NCBI GenBank assembly: GCA_022605405.1
Contig: JABYQQ010000002.1
Location: forward strand, 2,418,001-2,482,000
DNA from: Earliella scabrosa
Lineage: Eukaryota > Basidiomycota > Agaricomycetes > Polyporales > Polyporaceae
Direction of reading: 5' to 3'
Length of the DNA stretch: 64,000 nucleotides
This document shows, one piece after another, positions 23,454-34,038 of this stretch. Positions within the stretch are counted from its first letter, which is position 1. Each line of letters opens with the position of its first letter. The notes beneath the pieces were generated by a model that saw only the letters and a program-made list of their open reading frames with translations, was not told where the DNA came from and made no database searches. A program made the translations under genes and the position numbers.

Positions 23454-23721
23454 GGCGTTGCGGCTCGCTAACCACGGAGTCGACGAAGAGACGGAGGGAG
23501 AGGGATGAAGTAGCGTGAAGGAGAATGTGGATGTGCCGGCTTTGACGCATCGAGGCAGTCGGTTTGACTGGCCACTGGACTGCAGTCCAGGCGCAACGGG
23601 ATAACCCACGGGCCGAGCCGTGGCCCTGCTGTTCGTCCGGCACCCGCCGAAAACAAAGACTTCAGCCTATAAAGAGGTGAGCCTCTGTTCTGCGACACCA
23701 CCACTCTTGTCCCATCCCACA
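23454..23721. promoter_or_regulatory. Shared divergent promoter of family X copy 1 and family Y copy A
   Basis: A 268-bp gap separates the two start codons on opposite strands. A TATAAAG at 23668-23674 serves the rightward gene, about 48 bp before its ATG. No comparably clear TATA box was seen for the leftward gene. Confidence 0.5.
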
Positions 23722-24969
23722 ATGACGGACTGCTCGATATACTCTCCCATACCCGGCACTTACGCGGTCATTCAGACCGACGTCGACGCCACTCTTCGAG
23801 CGGCTGAGAACCCCATACCTAGTTCCACCGTTGCAGGCCTCAAACCAGTGAGATGCCTGGTATATCTGTGCTCGGTGAGTGGCATGCATTTGGGTGCACG
23901 TTGGTCTTCTGATGTATCACCACGTTAGTCTCTTCAGTTGCCCTTCCCGAACAAAGAGTGGTGCAGGTACAAGGTTTACCTTGTCGGCCCTGGTTTACGC
24001 CCCGCCGACCCCACTGCATGTCTCACAGCAGACATGTCTGTGCCGCTTGCGCCCTGCGACAAGCACCCCGATGGCCGCTCACCCCTCAAGCCGAAGCTGC
24101 CCTTTCCGTTTGCGAATTGCTACCACTGGATCGGCCCTGACATGGTGCGTACAGTGCGCGTCAAGACCAGAGCGTATACGGAGTACGATGAAGGGAAGGC
24201 AATCTTGCTGCCCGGGATCGATCATGTCGAGCTGGAGGAGTTCTTCCACGATGACCTCGTGAGGTGCGCCAGGGCCATGCAAGCGGAGGCTCCTGGAGAT
24301 ACGACTCAGCTCCAACACGAAGCACACGAGGAAACGTCACCTGAACCAGACGGCAAGCCTGGCGCAGGATTCGACGACGCACCAAGGGCCCTCGTGTCGA
24401 AACCTTCAACTCCGTGCCATCGCAGCGACCAAGAAAGCGACGGGGAAGTGCCCTACGAGCCCAACGAGCAGAGGTGCGCATTTCCTGATGCGTTCACCCG
24501 CGATTCGTCTGACTTGTCTTCTTGGAAGCTTCGCAGCGTGGGGATCAGTCGATTACGACGATTATGAATCCACGTACTCTGAGGGTCGTTCCGTCGCCGA
24601 CTTCGACACAATCAATGAGTCCGCGGTTGATGCCGTTCCAGCTGTGGCCATCGGCGACTTCTTCGGTCTAGGCGACATCCCCGGCAACGACCTGCTGCCC
24701 ATCGTCGATGCCTGGCTAGACATCGGGTCGGCTCTCGAGGAGGAAGACATCCCCGACCCGATGGAATTCATCCGAGGGTGTGAGGCGCTGGTTCAGTGAG
24801 TCGTCTTGTTCTGACCACAGGTAGAGATGCTGAACGAGCTGTCAGGCTTATTCAAGCATCGAAATCGTCCGTCCCCGCACCTGAGCCGCCTCCTCTGGGA
24901 GGCGATCCGGCGCCGTGCACATCGAGAGTGGGCCAACAGAAAGGGAAAGCCGGGCAAGGTGCGCTATGA
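23722..24969 (+). CDS. Family Y protein, copy A (unknown, GPGLRP...NCYxW)
   Basis: I do not recognise the family. Four exons (23722-23874, 23938-24473, 24529-24795, 24825-24969) close exactly to 366 residues. Exon 1 is a 51-residue module ('YAVIQTDVDATLRAAEN'). Exon 2 holds the conserved core: 'YKVYLVGPGLRPADP', 'CLTADMSVPLAP', 'HPDGRSPLKPKLPFPFANC', 'YHWIGPDM', 'VRVK'. Then comes a low-complexity acidic stretch, and 'EEDIPDPMEFIRGCEALVQ' before a short basic C-terminus. Copies B and C share every one of these blocks and the last two intron positions. It is hydrophilic throughout, without signal peptide or helix pairs, so a cytosolic or nuclear protein is likely. It is divergent from family X copy 1. 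Confidence 0.68.
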
Positions 24970-26923
24970 TCGTTGGATTGCCTGGCGTAGCTAACTCGGA
25001 CTTCAGGCTTCATCGGCTGGTCAAGGATACGACGATGGGTCAGATCGGTGCTGCATTTGAAGTAGGCAGCGCGGCCTACCCTGGTCTTCAGACGCGTGAA
25101 GCACTGAGCGGTTGAGGCCTGAAGATCAGTACATGATTACTGAGATTACTGCGTTTTCGCTCTTTCCTCACCTGTACTATAGCATGTATGGCCCAACTCG
25201 TCTATCGTCCGTTATGATAATATATCTCATTGTGAGATCGTGATATGTCTGCTGTAGTCATTCAAATGTTAGGTGCCCGCGCAGAGATAGACGAGAGGCG
25301 TACATCCCGAAAACCACCTTGACGTTACACTTGTGCTTGCATCGAATTGATTCTTCATGTTCCATTCAACTTTCAAGCACGTCGATCGAGAGGCATCGGT
25401 ACACGCGTTCCTGGACTCGTATCGCATGCAGACTGATATATGCCCTGCGTGTTCGCGATATGTCATACAATATGACAATTGATCCCTACCGAGACATGGA
25501 ATGCGGAGGTGACGTAAGGGGGTCCTGCAAGGGCTTGGAGCAGTGACGAATGTCCTACAGCATGGGCTCAGCACGTTTATACCCAATAAAATTCACTACA
25601 TACTCGCATGCGAGCTGCAAACACTGTGCACACCTCATTCCCCTCTCAAGCGCATCCTCCTCGGCAGTCCCGGACCCGTCTCCTGTCAGATCACAAGCAG
25701 CCGTCTTGAGCATTCCTGCCGGACTCCCTGAGCCGTGACGCGAAAGTACCGAGAGTCAAACATGGCAAGCTGGGGCTGGGGCGGCCGTGTTGCACAAACC
25801 ATAAAGGCATTGAGACATGCGGAGGAGGGGGCGCGATGCGCCATGCTGGACCGGAAATGGAGACAACGTCTGCGCCGTTGAATACCCATCGCGCAGAGAC
25901 CTCGACTGACGCACCACTCACCTTGGTGACAGTGGCTCACCAATTGGGTCAGCCTGTCACACTTTCATGTAATGGAAGACTGTGATCCCATGCATAGAAA
26001 CCCGGAGCAATCTTCCATAGCCTCCGAGTCGGGTCACCTCGGAACCAGTTGCCTGAGTCGAGAAGTGTTGCATGATTAATAGGAAAGCGAGGCTTTGTTG
26101 TCGCTTCGACATGCACTGCAATTAGACATATCCTACACACGCACCTTATGGCCCAGCCCAGCGCCTTGTATTCATGCTACTCCCTCGTCGGAGGCTCGTC
26201 CGACCGATGTGACTTGACGGTGGCAACCGAAGTAAAAACGACTCGTCGGCATGTCGTACACGCATCCCAGCGACGTGATGCACATTGAAGAAGCTTTGAT
26301 GGGTCCATGCACATACGATGATTGTATGAATGAAGTGCTGGCGGCAGGCATGGGCTGCAGCATAAAGTACTAGTAGAGGAGGGGTCAAGTCGACAAGCAA
26401 GCGTTCAAATTCACAGCTTGAACTCAAGCTTGATGCGAGGAGTAAGATTAGATAGGATAGGCGCCTTCTGGAGCCAAGATAAGGCTCGTCGAATTTGACG
26501 ACCGCGCGCGCCCTCCGTCTCTTCCTGGTCTCTGCATTCGTAGCACTGAGGGTCATACCGTACCAGAAGAGGAGAAAGACGAACACCGGCAATGCGGGAG
26601 AAGGTAAGGACGAAGTGGTCGCGCCGTTGATTGATTGACGACCTAGTCAAGCTGGCAAGCCAGTGGTACCGTTGAACTTAGCTCAGAGTATATGTATGTG
26701 CACACGTTTTGTGTATATCATCTCGCTGACATGGCAACATAGCTGAGTTATTTGCAGTTGTCGGACATAACCTATGTACGTAGGTGAGCATTGAATTCTG
26801 AAGGAAGGTGAGACCGCACGCCAGGACACTGGCATCGTCATGACTCACGTAACGACAGGATTGTAGGTCTACGGACATAGGATACGATTGGAGAGGAAGG
26901 TTGGATCCAAGGGCACTCCGACG
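24970..26923. other. Intergenic, about 1.95 kb, no supported gene
   Basis: Only short open stretches occur. The longest (26592-26146, -, 148 codons) is hydrophobic and Arg-rich with no domain or splice partner. No transposon ends, long repeats or RNA genes are seen. Confidence 0.4.
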
Positions 26924-28171
26924 TCATCGAAGACATAAAAGCGAGTGAAAGACACGCTTGAGTGCTGCGGAAGGTTCTTTCGGTCTGTGCACAAGTCCTC
27001 GCGGAGGCAATGAAGACGACGCACCCTCAATCCTACGAGCTCTCGCATCTCGCCGTGCTTTCCGTATCGCTTGACGTTCCTGGAACTCCTTCACTATCCT
27101 GTCTACAGCGTCAACACTACCTCGGCGACACGTCAACAGGGATACGTACTGCGTGAAGGCCTTGCAGTCGTCGACGAACGCCATGGGATCGGGAACCTCC
27201 TCGTCGCGGCTGAAGTGCGCGGTCAGGTCCAGGGACATGGTCACTACCGGTATCAGAGCCCGCTCCGCGGTGTGGTTCATCTTGAAGACCTCCGATTCTG
27301 TGAGCGACCATACCTCGGCCTCCTCGTCCACGCTGCCGTTGTCGTAGCCGAGCGGATAGTCGTCGACGTCTTCGGCCGCCGTGTCGGGCCCGGAGGGAAG
27401 AGATGAGACGTCGCTGCGCTTGTCTCGCTCATCGTCTTCCCGATCGTGCTCCGATCCGTAACCCGAGTAGTCGTCGTCGTGTGACCCTCCCTCACCCTCC
27501 GACCCATCGTCATCGCCAGCGCTATTCTTCAGCGGAGGAGCAGGTATTGTCGCCGCGTCCCTTGCTTTGAGGTTACGGAGAACCTGGTTGATGTCCTCCT
27601 GGTGGAGCATCATCATGTCGACATACTGGTCCGCGGGGAGCATGAAGAACTTGGGCATCGCGTCGATGAGCCCGTACTTGCCCTCCTCGTTCTTGATGCG
27701 TACAGTGAGCTGCACGTCGGGGCAGAACCACTGATAGCAGTTCGAGAACGGGAACTCGGGCTCTGTGCGTATGGGAGGCCGACCTGCCGGGTGGTTCGAG
27801 TTCGGGAAGATCGGGATGCACATCTCGGGGGTGAAGCAGTCCTCGGGTCTGCTGGGACGCAGACCCGGGCCTAATATATCGACGAAGTACGTGAAGTCGA
27901 ACCGCTTATCCATGGGAAGCTCTTTTATCTAGGTGAGTGGCGGGTCAGTAACGGCCGTCTCATATGTGAGTGGATGTTCGTGTTGACGTACAGTGTGGAA
28001 CATAATCAGGGCTTTCGCAGGACGAATCCTTCGTATGGCCGCGAGCGCTTTCGAGTCCAGCTCTCCCAGTCCCCGCAGGGACGCCTCAACGTCGATCTGA
28101 GCCACTCCGTAACTCCGGGGAAGGGGATAGAAGTACGGCTTCGTGTTCGGTGGCAAGTCCCAGTATGGCAT
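26924..28171 (-). CDS. Family Y protein, copy B
   Basis: Three exons (28171-27992, 27928-27150, 27116-26924) close to 383 residues. Exon 1 contains 'YGVAQIDVEASLRGLGELDS' and ends 'AKALIMFHT'. The core block reads 'VDILGPGLRPSRPEDC', 'MCIPIFPNSNHPAGRPPI', 'EFPFSNCYQWFCPDV', 'LTVRIKNEEGKYG'. An acidic Asp/Glu/Ser linker with 'SDVSSLPSGP' follows, then 'DEEVPDPMAFVDDC' and a long basic tail rich in Arg/Lys/Ala ('AIRKARRDARARRIEG'). Both the acidic linker and the basic tail suggest contact with other macromolecules, but nothing more specific can be said. Unlike copies A and C it has no family X gene upstream. It is closest to copy C and in the same orientation, so the two are probably tandem duplicates. 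Confidence 0.7.
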
Positions 28172-28998
28172 GGTAGGTTGCGCAGCGGAATATGCGGAGG
28201 AGTGCAAGTGCAAGATGGTGAAAGGATGGAAGGAGGGGTAAATTGTCCGGACAAGTGCGCAACCTGGTAATCTATGTCTGAAGACCTGAGAAGTATTGCT
28301 AGCTTGTTTGTCCTTTCTCGAGTGCCGCCTAACCCGAGTGGAACTTGTCACAAAGATAGTTAGGCCTCGCAGGTTGTTCCGATCTAGGACGTCGCCGATC
28401 GTGAGCACCCTGGTATTTCCGTGAACAATGTCCATTGTATTTCGAGGCTCGAAGCTTAGATTCCATCAATGTATGTCCTTTCATCCCTACCGTCATCCGT
28501 CGAAACCCATATGAGGCTGATGACTTTGAGTCCATCGGGTGAGTACAGTGCTTTGAGCGTGTTGAATCGAGCGTTGCTGACCGGTCAGTCAACAAGCCGG
28601 TGAGATTAGATAGCATAGACGCTGTCATGAACGCCGATAAGGCTCGGCCTCATCGGACATGACGACTTGCGTGTCTTCTTTCTGCTCGTTATGCTCAAGC
28701 TCTGCTCGAACCATTTGCACACCGCGATCAATATCTCGATGCAATATGAATAGCAGTAAGTAAGACAGTACATAATCAAAAGAGTGTGTTGTCGTTCACA
28801 TCGACGCCAGTGGCGCAGCTAATTGACACAATTGAAGGCTTGAAGGGCCCGGGACTCGGAAGCACTGATCTCATACAGAGAATGCTGATTGGCCTCAATT
28901 GCGACATATGAGCGAGAGGAAGCAACACTTGACCGCTAGCGGCAAATCATTCAGTCAGCAACGCTCAACCATCCGATAATCTGCATGACGAACCGTAC
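28172..28998. other. Intergenic upstream of family Y copy B
   Basis: No family X relic is visible here, although the other two Y genes have an X partner upstream. A possible last exon of copy C may lie near 28800-28925 (-). Confidence 0.35.
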
Positions 28999-30222
28999 CT
29001 TCGATCCTACTACGCCTAGCTTCCCGCCGTAGCGCACGCCTCTTCTGTCGCACCCTGAGCTCCGTCACCATTCTATTAATGACGTCAGAAACAGATGCCG
29101 ACTAACGGAAACCCAAGGCAAACAAGGACGTACCGTGAAAATGCCTCGCACTCCTCGATGAACGCCATCGGGTTCGGGACCTCATCATCGCTCTTGAAAT
29201 GGGAAGTCAAATCGAACCATACATTCAGGACCGGCTTGCGGGCGCGTTCTTCGGTGTAGTCCCAACTGAAGAACTCCGACTCCGTCATTGACCTGACTTC
29301 GGCTGACTCTGACTCCGAGTCGTTCACTGAGCTGGCGTCGTTGTCCTCAGTGCCAAGCGAATCCGAGTCACCCTCCGCCTCCGAGTCTTCCTCCTCGGCA
29401 TTGTTCTCGCCGGGACCTGACGGGAGAGAAGATACGTCGCTGTCCTGATCTCTGGGGCGTGGAACGTCCCCCGAGTATTCGGAGTAGTCGTCATCCAGTT
29501 GGTCCCCCTCCTCCCCCTGATTTACGCCATGGTTAGTATCGTCAGGTGTCTTGGAAGTGGGGAGGATCCGGCGGATCCGGCGAACGATGGTCGACAACGC
29601 AGACGTAGCAGGAGTGCGAGGAGGAGGTTTCTGGGACTCTTTTTCCTTGCGCGTGAGGAGAATCCGGTCTACGTCCAGCTGGTGCTCCATTTCCATCGTG
29701 ACGTAGTCCTCAACCGGAAGCTGAATGAAGTCGGGTACATTCTCGACCATGCCGAACTTTCCCTTCTCGTTCTTGATCCGGACGTTGCATTGCATATCCG
29801 AGCAGAACCACTGATAGCAGTTAGAGTAGGGAAATTCGGCGACGGGGTGGACAGGAAGACGACCGGAAGGGTGGCTCGTGTTGGGGAAAATCGGCATGCA
29901 CATGTCCGCGAAGTAGCAGGACTCGGGCCTATCGGGGCGTAGACCGGGTCCAACAAAGTAGATGAAGTACTCGAAGTCGGCCTTTCTGCCGTAAGGGAGC
30001 TCGACCACCTGAGTGCATAGGAGTGGTTAGCGATTCTGGCTTCATGATGCAAGAGCAAACTCAACGCACGGTGTGGAGCATGATGAGTGCTTTAGCGCGA
30101 CCTAGAGTTCGTGCTACCGCCTGGGCCTCAGAGTCCAGCTCTCCTAACCCCCGCAGAGATGCCTGCACGTCAATCTGGGCAACGGAATAGGTCCGCGGTC
30201 GTGGAAAGAAGTAAGTCGACAT
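28999..30222 (-). CDS. Family Y protein, copy C (3' end uncertain)
   Basis: Exons 30222-30070, 30008-29134 and 29072-28999 are supported by reading frame and by alignment to copy B. Exon 1 is 'YSVAQIDVQASLRGLGELDS', ending 'AKALIMLHT', 51 codons as in copy A. The core reads 'FVGPGLRPDRPESC', 'MCMPIFPNTSHPSGRLPV', 'EFPYSNCYQWFCSDM', 'NVRIKNEKGKFG'. A long acidic Asp/Glu/Ser linker carries the same 'SDVSSLPSGP' as copy B, then comes 'DDEVPNPMAFIEEC'. The last supported exon is strongly basic ('RRALRREARRSRIEG'), as in B. Beyond 28999 a GT donor follows and the true last exon is not fixed; it may end near 28800. The gene is divergent from family X copy 2. Confidence 0.65.
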
Positions 30223-30299
30223 GTTCACGGTACAGGAGGCAGTGGTGGCGTGTGGTGAGAGAAGGAGCTATGGTTTGCCAGCACCATGAGCACCGCAAG

Positions 30300-30306
30300 C
30301 TTTATA
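30300..30306 (-). promoter_or_regulatory. TATA box of family Y copy C
   Basis: TATAAAG on the minus strand about 78 bp before the ATG at 30222. The same heptamer serves copy A at 23668-23674. Confidence 0.5.
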
Positions 30307-30781
30307 TCACGGGGTGAGGGTCATTGTTTTAATAGTCGGGTGGCACGGCATAATCCTTTGTTGTGGCCAGTTGGCTTGGAGCCGCTCAGCCGAGGTTGCC
30401 GTTGTCCGCGCTCTCCGTCGCGCTTGGACTGGGCTGCCATTGTCGTGCTACTCCTGGGGTCCTAGAGAATCACTCTCCGTAATACCTATAAGTCGACCAG
30501 AGGTAGATCTTGCCGTCGGCCCAACAAGGTTGGTCTTAAAGTTATGAATTACTCACCCAGTACTCAGGCTCCAGTCACAGAAACTCGATGCTTCATGCAA
30601 GATCCCCCATCCAGGGCTTTGTTACACAAAACAGGCTGACGTGATGTCATAGAATCCGCTTTGTGGCCTGTGGACCCCGTCAAGCGTTATGTCCGTCCGC
30701 GAGCCTCATTGTGGCCGCGTCCACCCACCTTGACAACCCTCATCTGCTTAAAACGGGTCCGCCTGCCAGTTGTCGAGGTTA

Positions 30782-30875
30782 TCGTCTCTTGGCATCTCTA
30801 CTGGTTCTCGTCACTCATCTCCACTGGCTGTCGTCTTCCATCTCTACTGGTTGTCGTCTCTCATCCCCACTCTCC
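30782..30875 (+). repeat. Degenerate tandem repeat, 23-24 bp x 4
   Basis: Units start at 30782, 30806, 30830 and 30853. Each reads roughly TCGTCTC..CATCTCTACTGG. The array lies directly before the family X copy 2 start codon, so it is probably 5' UTR or promoter sequence. Confidence 0.6.
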
Positions 30876-30886
30876 TTCATCTTGAG

Positions 30887-32221
30887 CATGCCTGCGGCTG
30901 ACTGTAGGGATTGCCTGTACCCACCACCGGTTCCGCCGCCTCCGCCAACGCAAGAGTATCCGCCCCCCACATACCGATTTGGCGACATCTGCACGGTTTT
31001 TGAGAGCACCTCGACGCCCATCGAGTATGTGTTATGCCACCATACCCCGGGTCTGGACAGGAGGCCGGACGTCTCCAGTAGATGTAGGAGAGGCCTTGCA
31101 CTTCACGAACGTGGTCTCACTGGCAAGTTCCGACCATGTGCCATGCTCTCTCCAACCCCAACTGCAAGAGAGAATGATGGGGCGGTGATTTGCACGTTCG
31201 CGACGTTCGGTCAAACCCCAACCAGCATGCTCGACCTTCTCCAGAACTTCTTCTCCGTGAGGGTGTCAGGACCGGACCGACTTCCACCAGACACACCCCA
31301 CATTCATACTCACCCCCCGTGGCCGACCCCAGAGCAGAAGATTATTGCGGTGAAGTACCAAACCACCCGGAAGATCAGGAACCTATGGCCTCACGGCAAG
31401 TCAGATTCCTCGTCCTCTCCGTCCGGAGAGACTCCGTCAGACCACGCGCCTATCTACTACCGCTTGGACTGGAACACCACTGTGGAGCTCGTGAAGGAGT
31501 GCGACAGGAGGCTGGAGCAATGGGGCACATGCTGCGCAGCTGACGAGAACTTCCCGTTCGTGCATGAGCGTAGCTTCCGGGTGCGGTATTTCCTCCTACT
31601 CTATCAGGACTAACACCGATATGTTGTGCAGAACGGAAACCCAAACCACCGCAGCAAAGACTCTGTTGTATGTATTCTCATTACTCCGGGGCTCTCGTAT
31701 GACTGGGGTTCTGGATTCTGCTGACGTCTTTCATGCAGCGGTCGAACATGAGCAAGAAGAGCACTCGCTCCCGTCGCCCCTCGCGCGCTGCCACCCCCAT
31801 GAGCCCGTTGTATGAAGTCGGGAACACTCACGCGACTTCGTCTCGTCCTGCGAGCACCAAGGTAGGCAGGCTTGTACATAGCGTCTCCGTCCCGAAGACC
31901 TTTATCTCACCTCCAGCACCTAGTCTCGAAAGTCTCGCAAGGCCTCAAAGACGTCTTAGACATACGGTAAATTCCTCTGCACTCTACTCTCGCGACATTA
32001 CTCGGACTGGACCGCATTCGATGTATTATTTGCGGTCCGGTCTGGACCTCACCGTTATCATTACCTGTGCTGTCTTGTGTTTGTCGATCGTTGCTTTCCA
32101 AATGCTATCCTGTGTCAGTCGAAACCATTATTGGCATGACTGTGTTGAGCGAGCAAGTGAGCAGCTGCAGGCGCATCAAGGGAGGGTAAGTCGCAAGAGA
32201 CTTCATGAGACACTAACATGA
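30887..32221 (+). CDS. Family X protein, copy 2 (3' end uncertain)
   Basis: The ATG at 30887 opens 'MPAADCRDCLYPP' and a proline run. The conserved blocks follow: 'FGDICTVFESTSTPIEYVL', 'GKFRPCAMLSP', 'ATFGQTPTSMLDLLQ', 'TPHIHTHPPWPTPE', then 'YYRLDWNTTVELVKEC'. Exon 1 ends near 31580 ('ERSFR'). Two further exons (about 31631-31666 and from 31740) keep frame and give a basic Ser/Arg stretch ('MSKKSTRSRRPSRAATP'). If no more introns exist the frame stops at 32219-32221, after a hydrophobic run ('TVIITCAVLCLSIVAF') that could be one membrane helix. That last part has no match in copy 1 and is uncertain. No domain is recognised. It is divergent from family Y copy C, mirroring the pair at 22.3-25.0 kb. 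Confidence 0.55.
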
Positions 32222-34038
32222 AACATACAGGTACGCGTATGACCATCGTGACAACGGTACCTATTGAGACAATGAGCTTATATCGGGCGTAAGTGACGCC
32301 TGGATAGTCAGGGTGTGTGCTCGGCCTTCTATGACCACGAGGACGATGAACAGCTCGTGCATATGCACCGTATACACGATACGTGAGATAGGTTGTTGCT
32401 TAGAGCACGCGTCCCACGCCCGTAGTGGCCTGTGCTACCTGGCAGCGACTACTAGTACCTCAGCGTCCGTGCAATAGCTCCCGGCCGTCGGGAGCTTCTA
32501 CGTGGGAGTCTGAGTGCCGATCAGTACGACATCTGAGCTCAGAATGTCATGGCTTACAGGTGAGGACCCGCATCAATCATCGACCAATGTCGAGCCGATT
32601 GATAGACGTTGACGGCTGTGCCTATGCCTAGTCCTATCGGGTCCGCATTAATGCGAAGTACGACAGGTTTCTATGAGCAACTCCGACATCTCACCTGGAT
32701 GGTTGACTGCTCCGCAATAACGCCTACTCTGAGCGTGAGATCCGAATGAGCAGTTCACTCGATATCGCCAAAGTCGCGCGCATTTCGTCTAGGCACAGAG
32801 TAGCCATGGACTTCGTGAGCACGACCCAGCAATCATCGCCTTCGGGCTATTGCGAACCTTGGGGATATCGGGGTTGCGGTGTTGATGGTACTGCCTCTCA
32901 AATTCTGAGACAGTGAGAAGCAGACCAAATCTTCCGCCTGAACGTACAAAAGCTTGAGAAGTCCAGACTCCACAGAGTCAGTGAATAGAATCTCGCAGCG
33001 CTGGCCTGTGACCGGCGCAGTCACTGCCCGGAGACAAAAATACGGAGAAGCGCCACAATCAACTTGTGGCATATCGGATTGCAAGAATGTGGACTCTGAC
33101 ATCCCACTAACGTTATGCCTGGCCACTCACCTAGCTCGAGCACTTCGCGAGAACAACATCTGGACATCGCTTAATATGTTCGACAAGCAGGACAGCACTA
33201 TCAGTCTGACGCTGACATTGGCCGACGTTCGGAAGATGGTTATGCGCAGAGAATGTACTCCGATCGACCAAGGCGAGAACATGGAATGCTGAATTGTCCG
33301 ATCATGGTGGAAGATACGGAAGTGAGGTTACGTACGCGGAGCTTGAGCTAAGTCATAACAGGACGTACCTGAGAACTCGACTCAACCTGGGCGTGTCAGG
33401 GAAGGGTGCCACTCAACAGAGCAAGCCACGGTGGTAATATTAACTCCTCCATGGTGAAGCGAGGCGGATGCGATGTGAGCTGAGAATGGGGCCAAGGATC
33501 AAGTGCCTCGGGCGGAGAGAAGAACACGGGATGACAGATACTCGATGCCAGGATGTTGAGCCGACTGTGGAACATCATCGACGCCGCCCCCAGTCTACAG
33601 CTTCCAACAGCAACGCGCACAGCAAGCAACAAGTTCCGCTCGAGCAGATCGTGTCGCAAAGTGTACGCAGAGATGTTAGACTTGCAGCAATTGTGCAGCG
33701 AGAACCAGCCGAGACCAGCAAGAGACCAGAGACGTGGCGAGGCTGGGGACGAGCGGCGAACGCCGAACCAAGCATGGGCGGCTAATGCCAGGCACTGCAT
33801 TACCGAAAATAGCAGGGACGAGAGCACAAGCGAACTCTATTGGGACGAGCGGCTTCCCACCAGTTCCCGCCGTAACTCTATGGCTTGTCTCCCTCTTCCT
33901 TCTCCCTCTCCGCGTCTGCGTCTGCCCCCTCAGCTCCAAGTCTCGCCGTGCGCGACAGTTCTTGCTTTCCGACTCTGACGATACCCCCACGTCCCGCGAC
34001 ACGACTCCAGCCCCTAGGCCGACAGGCCGCTAGTCTCC
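32222..34038. other. Intergenic, about 1.8 kb, no supported gene
   Basis: Scattered open stretches on both strands (longest 143 codons, 33827-33396, -) lack recognisable domains and splice partners. The last 200 bp form a pyrimidine-rich leader before the receptor-like gene. Confidence 0.4.

Larger units (their letters stand above)
30223..30886. promoter_or_regulatory. Shared divergent intergenic region of family Y copy C and family X copy 2
   Basis: A 664-bp gap separates divergent start codons. TATAAAG on the minus strand (30300-30306) lies about 78 bp before the copy C ATG. A degenerate tandem repeat of four units of about 23 bp ends about 10 bp before the X start (30782-30875). Confidence 0.45.
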
